From NCBI GenBank assembly GCA_003255065.1, contig QAOA01006617.1:524427-588426 (forward strand): a stretch of DNA of 64,000 nt. The letters run 5' to 3'. Both the position numbers and the translations under genes were made by a program. This document shows positions 38,961 through 46,899 of this stretch, piece after piece; positions within the stretch are counted from its first letter, which is position 1, and every line of letters starts with the position of its first letter. The DNA is from Cercis canadensis. Taxonomy: Eukaryota; Streptophyta; Magnoliopsida; Fabales; Fabaceae. The notes beneath the pieces were generated by a model. It searched no databases. It was not told the DNA's origin and saw nothing but the letters and a program-made list of their open reading frames with translations.

Positions 38961-39232
38961 TTTTTTGAGTACTTTTAGGTACGACTTTAGGTTTGAACAT
39001 AAAACCACAATCTTGAAGACGATTTTAGTATTACTTGGTCATAAGCTGTTTAGTAATTGCATTAGTCATTAGTACATAATGATCCATTTAGATTTGATGA
39101 AAAAGTTTAGTTTGAGTAAATGGTGAATAGCTCAGTTTTTACTATATTAGGAAACATTTCTTCCTTGATAAGTAAAATTTTATAAAACAATCCTTTTTTT
39201 TTAATTTTTTTTTTTTTTAAAATTTGGCTCAT

Positions 39233-39848
39233 GCTATACTACCCTATTTTAAAATTAAGGGTAATACTATTTTTATCTTCAAGATTTGAGTTTTTCATAA
39301 AAGTAATATATATTTTTAGATTCAATGTGTAGTTAAAATGAAATTTAGTAACTTATTGTGAATTAAATTATTATTATTTTTGGCCAAGGAAAACTTGACA
39401 AAACCTCCTAACGTGGGTGGTAACCACTAGCCGAGCCTCCAAATTAAGCTACTTATAAACACACGTGCCACACACACACACACACTTACACACATACTAC
39501 CATATAAAAATCACAAGAAAAAATCAAACAAGAATAGTCAAAAGTCAAACAAGAACAATCAAACTTTTTGAATTCAGTTAAACTTAAATTGTATAAACTG
39601 TTTGGGCATATTGCATAGTTTAGGCCATATTAAAAACACAATAAAAAATCAAACAAAAATAGTCAAAAGTCAAACAAGAATAGTCTAACTTTTTGAATTT
39701 AGTTAAACTTAAATTGTATCGACTGAACACCACTTAATTTTACATGAGTTTCGCATTGAGCCTAATAATAAAGGTTACTTTTGTCCAAAACACACGTTTT
39801 AAGGATCAATATAGTGCTACCCCACTTTTTAAAAGGGGTAGTATAACA
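39233..39848. mobile_element. Candidate short-TIR non-autonomous element
   Basis: ctatactaccctattttaa at the left is inverted at the right end (ttaaaaggggtagtat, 39829-39845). The interior contains two direct 83-bp repeats (39518-39600 and 39643-39725) and a CA-rich stretch near 39470-39495. No convincing target duplication was found, so this is tentative. Confidence 0.4.
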
Positions 39849-40167
39849 AAACCCTTTTTATTTTTATAGAATTTGTTTGTCTATTAATTCTTTATAGTCC
39901 TAATTGCTGATTGGGATTGTATAGAAAAGTAGTTGTAATAAACACTGTAATAACAATATGTGGTCGCAGTTGTGATTGTGGACTACAATTTATACCATGG
40001 TTATGCTTAACACATGAAATTTATCTGTTTAGTTGAAGCAGAGATATTACTATTGTCTAAGGCAACAGTTTAAAGAGATCACATCATTTTATTTTCTTCA
40101 AATAATAACAAAGGTCAACATTGACAATCCTCTTTTTTATTTTATATGATATATAGGCACTTGTATC

Positions 40168-40549
40168 TCAATTTCCTGCAGTTTCCTTTGGTGCCTTCTG
40201 ATAGACTTTGGCTGAGGATGTCTCTGGTTGCTGTTGACCACACATGCAGACGTGATTGTAACACTTGCTATGGCCCTTGCAACTTGGAAAGCGTATTTCA
40301 CAGTCATGGGGGGTGTTGCAGTGAAGCGTCACTACATCCCTCGCTTCAGTTTCCACTTGCAAATCTACAACACAAAAGTTAGCCCAAGTTTTACAATACT
40401 CATGATTTGAACCTCTCATTTCCACCTTAAAATGTGGAGTTAATAGCCTAATATAAAGAAATGCATATAGAAAGAGAATTAGAGAGCATACAAGATGTTA
40501 CAATGAGAAGGGCAAACACCAAAACCAACTTTGATGAAGATTTCTCCAT
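40168..40549 (-). CDS. Secreted cysteine-rich peptide (DEFL/late-nodulin-like), 81 or 84 aa
   Basis: Two exons on the - strand: 40549-40492 (ATG, MEKSSSKLVLVFALLIVTS, a clear signal peptide) and 40364-40168 (TGA). An alternative acceptor 9 nt further in (exon from 40355) keeps frame and removes three residues. The mature core has six cysteines: C-x5-C-x6-C-x5-C-x4-C-x-C (HCNTPHDC..SC..KC..VCMCG). This resembles nodule-type/late-nodulin and defensin-like peptides of the signal-exon plus core-exon type. After the last cysteine is a tail ending SSAKVYQ..KETAGN, conserved in the relative at 44.0 kb. Function unknown; probably apoplastic defence or signalling. The family is inferred from the cysteine pattern only. 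Confidence 0.8.
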
Positions 40550-40623
40550 TTCTTTGAATCCTTTCAGAAGAGCAAGCAGATGATAAAAAATGTTTTTTGT
40601 GCGAGGTAGCTAGTACAAGCTCA

Positions 40624-40634
40624 TTTTATATAGC
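40624..40634 (-). promoter_or_regulatory. Probable TATA box of the cysteine-rich peptide gene
   Basis: The - strand reads CTATATAAAAT about 80 bp upstream of the ATG at 40549. Confidence 0.5.
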
Positions 40635-40975
40635 CAAGCCATGCAATAGAAAAGATAAGCAGATTATATTATTATATCTTATTATATTGCTTTCTAAATG
40701 CAGCGTAGAGAAAATCCATTTGAAATTCTGAATCCCAGCATTAATTATGAAGATTTGTTTCCCTTTTAAATTTTGGTCAGCAGTGGATAGCTAATCAAGA
40801 TTATTTCCCCTTTTATTAAAGAAATTAGATAACTATAAAGTGTAGTGTACTTTAGAGAACTGTTTTTTTTTTTTTTAATACTTTAGAGAATTTTATTGAA
40901 GCGTACTTTAGGGAGAATAAAGTGTACGAAAATAATAACCATGAAAGAAGAAAATTAATAGTTTGGATTCTANGA

Positions 40976-43810
40976 TTTTCTAGTTGAGAATATAAGAAAT
41001 AGAGATTTGAACCTGGATTTTCAAAAACCGATGGACCATCATCTAAGTGCATGCACTTTATCATAAGCTTAATGATTGATTAATTTTTCATCAAAAGTTA
41101 TATTTTTTTACTTTACTCCCAAATAAAACTTCTACATTATGATTTATAGACTCTTCAAACTTCAAGATTTGGATTCTCTAAAATGCACTTTATACATAAA
41201 AAAGTTAAGAAGATGTCATTTAATATAAAATTTTCTAGTTGAGAATATGAGAAATAGAGATTTGAACCTGGATTTTCAAAAACCGATGGACCATCATCTA
41301 AGTGCATGCACTTTATCATAAGCTTAATGATTGATTAATTTTTCATCAAAAGTTATATTTTTTTACTTTACTCCCAAATAAAACTTCTACATTATGATTT
41401 ATAGACTCTTCAAACTTCAAGATTTGGATTCTCTAAAATGCACTTTATACATAAAAAAGTTAAGAAGATGTCATTTAATATAAAATTTTCTAGTTGAGAA
41501 TATGAGAAATAGAGATTTGAACCTGGATTTTCAAAAACCGATGGACCATCATCTAAGTGCATGCACTTTATCATAAGCTTAATGATTGATTAATTTTTCA
41601 TCAAAAGTTATATTTCTGTACTTTACTCCCAATAAAACTTCTACATTTTGATTTACAGACTCTTCAAACTTCAAGATTTGGATTCTCTAAAATGCACTTT
41701 ATACATAAAAAAGTTAAGATGTCATTTAATATAAGATTTTCTAGTTGAGGATACGAGGAATAGAGATTTGAACCTGGATTTTCAAAAACCTATGGACCAT
41801 CATCTAAGTGCATGCACTTTATCATAATCTTAATGGTTGATTAATTTTTCATCAAAAGTTATATTTTTGTACTTTACTCCCAAATAAAACTTCTACATTA
41901 TGATTTATAGACTCTTCAAACTTCAAGATTTGGATTCTCTAAAATGCACTTTATACATAAAAAAGTTAAGAAGATGTCATTTAATATAAAATTTTCTAGT
42001 TGAGAATATGAGAAATAGAGATTTGAACCTGGATTTTCAAAAACCTATGGACCATCATCTAAGTGCATGCACTTTATCATAAGCTTAATGGTTGATTAAT
42101 TTTTCATCAAAAGTTATATTTCTGTACTTTACTCCCAATAAAACTTCTACATTTTGATTTATAGACTCTTCAAACTTCAAGATTTGGATTCTCTAAAATG
42201 CACTTTATACATAAAAAAGTTAAGATGTCATTTAATATAAGATTTTCTAGTTGAGGATATGAGGAATAGAGATTTGAACCTGGATTTTCAAAAACCTATG
42301 GACCATCATCTAAGTGCATGCACTTTATCATAAGCTTAATGGTTGATTAATTTTTCATCAAAAGTTATATTTCTGTACTTTACTCCCAATAAAACTTCTA
42401 CATTTTGATTTATAGACTCTTCAAACTTCAAGATTTGGATTCTCTAAAATGCACTTTATACATAAAAAAGTTAAGATGTCATTTAATATAAGATTTTCTA
42501 GTTGAGGATATGAGGAATAGAGATTTGAACCTGGATTTTCAAAAACCTATGGACCATCATCTAAGTGCATGCACTTTATCATAATCTTAATGGTTGATTA
42601 ATTTTTCATCAAAAGTTATATTTTTGTACTTTACTCCCAAATGAAACTTCTAGATTATGATTTATAGACTTTTCAAACTTCAAGATTTGGATCATTTAAA
42701 ATGAACTTTATACATAAAAAAGTTAATAAGATGTCATTTAATATAAGATTTTCTAGTTGAGGATATGAGGAATAGAGATTTGAACCTGGATTTTCAAAAA
42801 CCTATGGACCATCATCTAAGTGCATGCACTTTATCATAATCTTAATGGTTGGTTAATTTTTCATCAAAAGTTATATTTTTGTACTTTACTCCCAAATAAA
42901 ACTTCTAGATTATGATTTATAGACTTTTCAAACTTCAAGATTTGGATTATTTAAAATGAACTTTATACATAAAAAAGTTAAGAAGATGTCATTTAATATA
43001 AGATTTTCTAGTTGAGGATATGAGGAATAGAGATTTGAACCAGGATTTTCAAAAACCTTTGAACCATCATCTAAGTGCATGCACTTTATCATAATCTTAA
43101 TGGTTGATTAATTTTTCATCAAAAGTTATATTTCTATACTTTACTCCCAAATAAAACTTCTACATTATGATTTATAGACTCTTCAAACTTCAAGATTTGG
43201 ATTCTCTAAAATGCACTTTATACATAAAAAAGTTAAGAAGATGTCATTTAATATAAGATTTTCTTGTTGAGGATATGAGGAATAGAGACTGAACCTGGAT
43301 TTTCAAAAACCTATGGACCATCATCTAAGTGCATGCACTTTATCATAAGCTTAATGGTTGATTAATTTTTCATCAAAAGTTATATTTATGTACTTTACTC
43401 CCAAATAAAACTTCTACATTATGATTTATAGACTCTTCAAACTTCAAGATTTGGATTCTCTAAAATACACTTTATACATAAAAAAATTAAGAAGATGTCA
43501 TTTAATATAAGATTTTCTAGTTGAGAATATGAGAAATAGAGATTTGAACCTGGATTTTCAAAAACCGATGGACCATCATCTAAGTGCATGCACTTTATCA
43601 TAAGCTTAATGATTGATTAATTTTTCATCAAAAGTTATATTTCTGTACTTTACTCCCAAATAAAACTTCTACATTTTGATTTATAGACTCTTCAAACTTC
43701 AAGATTTGGATTATTTAAAATGCACTTTATACATAAAAAAATTAAGAAGATGTCATTTAATTTAAGATTTTCTAGTTGAGGATATGAGAAATAGAGATTT
43801 GAACATGGGA
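40976..43810. repeat. Tandem array of ~255-bp repeats, about 11 copies
   Basis: Units beginning ttttctagttgaggatatga start at about 40976, 41231, 41486, 41737, 41992, 42243, 42494, 42749, 43004, 43259 and 43513, with a truncated last one at 43768. Periods are 251 (three units) or 254-255 bp. Units are about 93-98% alike by eye. The 251-bp variants share small deletions (cccaataaaac and gttaagatgtc). Each unit carries an RY-like TGCATGCA core and, on the - strand, GGTTCAAATCTC, which resembles a Pol III B box. No protein coding is evident. A single N at 40973 marks the left edge, so the true copy number is uncertain. The array lies between the two cysteine-rich peptide loci. Confidence 0.93.
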
Positions 43811-43998
43811 TGTTAACTTTTTAAAAAAAAATTCTGAATTACTTGTGCTGTGTGTGCTTTTTAAAATCATTGGAGAAGAAACTTTGGTAGACTTTTTAAG
43901 TTAGTCCGAAGATATCTTTACCATTGAAAAAAAAAAACAAAACAAACATCCACGCATTGACAATCTTTTTTTTATATTTCATATTAGTCTCTTATATT

Positions 43999-44262
43999 TC
44001 AATTTCCTGCTGCTTCCTTTTGTGCCTGCTGAACCTGATAGACTTTGGCTGAGGATGTCATTGGTGACGGTTTCACACATTTGAAAACATGATTATCACA
44101 CACGGCACTGCAACGATACTCTTCTTTATCACAGTCGGCGTCGCTGCTACATTCCACACACTGGCAAACGTGAATATATGCAACTTGGAAACGCTTTATA
44201 TCACATTCATCCGCGGTGTTACAGTGAAGCGACACTACACGCCTCGCTTTAATTAGTTCCCA
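43999..44262 (-). pseudogene. Cysteine-rich peptide relative, core exon without a recognised signal exon
   Basis: Homologous to the core exon at 40168-40364: LHCNT..(D/E)C near the start and SSAKVYQ..QKEAAGN at the end, with similar 3' flank. It is open from a possible acceptor (cag-type, about 44263) to TGA at 43999. The core is larger and has nine cysteines, apparently two C-x5-C modules in series (HCNTADEC and ECSSDADC). No ATG lies in the open frame and no signal-peptide exon like that at 40549 was found upstream to about 44480. It is either a gene fragment or a gene whose first exon has diverged beyond recognition. Confidence 0.6.
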
Positions 44263-44675
44263 CTTGCAATTGTGATACTCTTACACTATTTCTTTCACAT
44301 TATTCTTAAAGATTCTGCACTAGTGCATCCAAGAGGATAAGCAATTTTGTAAAAAGATCAAAACACCAAGCCTTACAATCAAATCCACTAGCTACCACAT
44401 TTCTCTTTAACCATCAATACACACTCTCTTTCTTTAAACATCAACACACTTTGAATCTGATTTGGAGAAATTCTTGCATGGACACTCACACTGGTTTAAC
44501 ACATGATTTGCCATTATGCCATATTAGGCGCGGGCTATGCTGCCCACTGACCCAAAAAAGAAAAATAGTTTCCGATTCCACATACTAAACCGCCCCTAAT
44601 GTTAATCCAAAGAAAAAAGCCCACGTAAATAGCAGCAGCCCCATCTTTCTAACAAGGGTAGCAAATGGTAATCCA

Positions 44676-44718
44676 GTCCCACATCGCTAGAAACAAAGAA
44701 TATAAATCATATATATAC
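44676..44718 (+). promoter_or_regulatory. Plant snRNA promoter: USE plus TATA, Pol III spacing
   Basis: GTCCCACATCGC (44676-44687) matches the plant Upstream Sequence Element RTCCCACATCG. About 24 bp further on is ATATATAC (44711-44718), and the RNA start follows about 30 bp later. This spacing is that of plant Pol III snRNA genes such as U6; Pol II snRNA genes have roughly 10 bp more between the two boxes. Confidence 0.85.
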
Positions 44719-44740
44719 TTAAAGATTATGCTTAATTGTC

Positions 44741-44877
44741 GTGTTCGATGAAAGGAGAGATGGTTGGCATCTCCCCTGACAGGGTCGGGAACAGCCTTCG
44801 GGCTTTCCTTGTTACCAGCACATTCGGTTAAGGCTACCCACTTCGGTGGAGGCACTTTGACCTAGTAATTGAAGTTT
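44741..44877 (+). ncRNA. U6atac: U6atac snRNA (minor, U12-type spliceosome)
   Basis: Catalytic-centre snRNA of the minor spliceosome, pairing with U4atac and the 5' splice site of U12-type introns. The start GTGTTCGATGAAAGGAGAGA closely follows the known U6atac 5' end (GTGTTGTATGAAAGGAGAGA in human), including the AAGGAGAGA that contacts the 5' splice site. It continues with GGTTGGCATCTCCCCTGACA, then a CCTTCGGG-capped hairpin, CGGTTAAGGC, and a second hairpin CCACTTCGGTGG, all in the order of U6atac. A T5 run (44875-44879) is a Pol III terminator. Exact ends are estimated; with the T-run as the stop it is slightly longer than the 125-nt human RNA. With its complete promoter it looks like a functional gene. 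Confidence 0.9.
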
Positions 44878-44879
44878 TT
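44875..44879 (+). terminator. Pol III oligo-T terminator of U6atac
   Basis: TTTTT shortly after the last conserved hairpin of the snRNA. Confidence 0.7.
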
Positions 44880-44964
44880 AAACTTAATTACCTATCTATT
44901 ATAGGTGGAAACTTAAATACACAAATATTATAGTTTTTTTTATTTCAAAATGAAAAAAAAAAAG

Positions 44965-45156
44965 GCTGCAGCGGCGGTGGGGCCCACCGGACACGCCGGG
45001 GGCCCCTCGGCGTGTCTCCATGGATGAAGCCGTCCCTCGGGCGGCGTGTCCAGCCTTGTCCGTTTCTAGCTCGTTCCCAGTCTTTTCGCGTGGAAGATCT
45101 TGATACTGTGGAGACACGCCGTGGGGCCCACGGCGTGTCCCCACAGGTCATGCCAA
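44965..45156. repeat. GC-rich palindromic element (GACACGCCGTG family), copy 2
   Basis: Starts after a poly-A tract (as copy 1 does) with GGGGCCCACCGGACACGCC. It has several inverted pairs of the CGGCGTGTC/GACACGCCG type, the last being GACACGCCGTGGGGCCCACGG near 45112-45138. It ends at a single N (45157). The motifs and A-rich flank are shared with 23486-23705, but the centre differs. It lies only ~85 bp downstream of the U6atac terminator. Non-coding frames across it are proline/arginine-rich by composition only. Confidence 0.7.
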
Positions 45157-45157
45157 N

Positions 45158-45338
45158 TTATGAATCAAAGAACTTTACACCTTGAAATAAACCTAAGAAT
45201 TTTGACTTAAAGATAAATGAACTAAACTTGTACATTTTATGAATATAAAGGGACTCAATAGTTCATTTTTAAAGAAAGGGGACCAAAACGTTCAAGTAGT
45301 TAAAATAGGGGTACCAAAATTATAATTAAGCCTAACCT
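45158..45338. mobile_element. Foldback element fragment (same family as 61743-62315)
   Basis: From gaactttacaccttgaaata to ataattaagcc this is about 85% alike to 62148-62315. Only the right arm is present; the left side abuts the N at 45157, so the fragment may be truncated by the assembly joint. Confidence 0.7.
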
Positions 45339-45339
45339 T

Positions 45340-46440
45340 TATAAGCCCTAACATTACCCAAACAATGATGCTTAGATTTAACACCATCAAACACCTTAAC
45401 AGGAATACTACTGGTTTGTTGATACTTGCTACAATAACTTTCTTCTGGGTCTATATTTTACTTCTACAAATATTTTGGAACCATTCAAATGCGTTGGATT
45501 TCTGATCCCATTAATGGTCATTATCCAACATTGCATATGATAAATAGGGCAAAGTGGCAAATGACACCTACTGCATCTTTTTTTCCATTTCTTTTTCTTA
45601 TTTTTGAAAGAGATCATGTGGATCTAATTTCACTTGTGGTTAAAATTTTCATTTTTTCCCAACAGGTAGAGGAATTTATCATTAATTGATAAATAAATAC
45701 AAAATCGATGTTTGCACACTTAAGGGTAGAAGTGCACATTTGCGGATGTGCAAAAGAAAAAGGAAAAAAAAAAAAAAAANAAAAAAAAAAAAAACAGATC
45801 CCAAGTTTCAAGCTTACTGTTTAATTGATGGGTTTGGCAGTGTCGTATCTAATGCCAAATATGAAGTGTAAGGTTAGGACAACTTAAGCACTTGGCTAGC
45901 TCGATATGTACACTTTGTCATTCTTTTAATAACTGCTATTTTTCTATCATGCACACGTTTTCTAATCTTTAATTTATGTACATATACAAGTTTGGATATT
46001 TTGTCTTGTGAATTGATTTTTTATGGTTTGACACTTCCAAAGTTTTCCCTGCGACACAAATGAAAACCCTTTTCTTTTATTCATTCTTGTGACTTCAAGT
46101 ACAACTGTAAGGAGCTAAACTTCAACAAAAGCTAAAAAAACAATTAATTTGCTAAAGGATAATCAATCAAGTTTAGGACAAAGAGCAATGAATGCAAGTG
46201 TTTCCTCCTAAGATCTTCCCTCTAAAGTTCTTAACACAAAGGATAGGAAAACGAAGAAATGAACAGAGAGAGAGAGTACATAAAAGCTTATTTTTAAGTA
46301 ATAGGTCACTGTGTGAACATTAACACCACATTCTCTCCTCCAATAACCTATAACAGAGCTGGGTTTTATACACGTAGGCATATATATGCATGTTTTAGTA
46401 TGACTGTATAATAAAGCATTTGCTCAGCAACATTGATTTC
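45340..46440. other. Intergenic region
   Basis: No gene seen. A poly-A/N tract lies at 45765-45794 (N at 45780) and (ga)n at 46265-46274. The last part should contain the 3' UTR of the IDA-like gene. Confidence 0.4.
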
Positions 46441-46737
46441 TCAAGGAGCATTCACCACCTTGCCTGAGAAACATGTGGAACCAAGAGGTTGATAATTAAT
46501 ATATCTACTAGGAGCAGAAGATCGTCGAAACCCTTTCGGCAAACAAGCTCGAAATTCTCTCCTTCCATCACCTTTCTTAGGCTTCAAGTTCACATAGTTA
46601 GGAAGATTTTGTTCCAAGGGCCGCGCCGAAACCAGCTGATGAGCAGATCTTGAATATCGTCCGGTGATATTGATGGCAGGAGGATTCAAAATTAGGAAGA
46701 ATACGAGAAGGGACTTGAAGAGAGAAAAGGAGAACAT
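46441..46737 (-). CDS. IDA-like secreted signalling peptide precursor (98 aa)
   Basis: Intronless frame, ATG at 46737 to TGA at 46441. The frame is open further upstream, but this ATG starts a proper signal peptide (MFSFSLFKSLLVFFLIL, about residues 1-22). Near the C-terminus is LPKG, then SSAPSRYIN (about residues 73-81), which aligns with the IDA/IDL core LPKG..PPSAPSKRHN that is processed and read by HAESA-type receptor kinases in organ abscission and stress. The region between signal and core is basic and variable, as in other prepropeptides. Differences from canonical IDA are RYIN for KRHN, no PIP motif, and a ~17-residue extension with one cysteine beyond the core. It could instead be a related APS-core peptide family that I cannot name. 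Confidence is high for a secreted peptide precursor, moderate for the IDA-like class. Confidence 0.7.
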   Translation of the reverse strand: MFSFSLFKSLLVFFLILNPPAINITGRYSRSAHQLVSARPLEQNLPNYVNLKPKKGDGRREFRACLPKGFRRSSAPSRYINYQPLGSTCFSGKVVNAP

Positions 46738-46814
46738 GTTGAGAGGGTTTGAATTGGTGTGTTGACAATTGTTTGCTATGCTTGGAAGGTTGAAGAGGAA
46801 GAAGGAGGGAGAGG

Positions 46815-46825
46815 TCTTAAATAGG
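46815..46825 (-). promoter_or_regulatory. Probable TATA box of the IDA-like gene
   Basis: The - strand reads CCTATTTAAGACC around here, about 80 bp upstream of the chosen ATG; it also argues against the longer upstream frame being translated. Confidence 0.4.
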
Positions 46826-46899
46826 CTCATGAGGAGCGGTGGTAGATGCAGATATGACCAACTCATTGCTAGCAAAGCATGCTTGCTGGCCCTAGTACT

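Noticed and set aside
40976-43810. CRISPR-like array
   Set aside because: Units are ~255 bp contiguous tandem repeats without unique spacers, in a plant nuclear sequence.
44899-45151. Proline/arginine-rich frames of 68-81 codons on the - strand
   Set aside because: They are reading frames across the GC-rich palindromic repeat; composition explains them.
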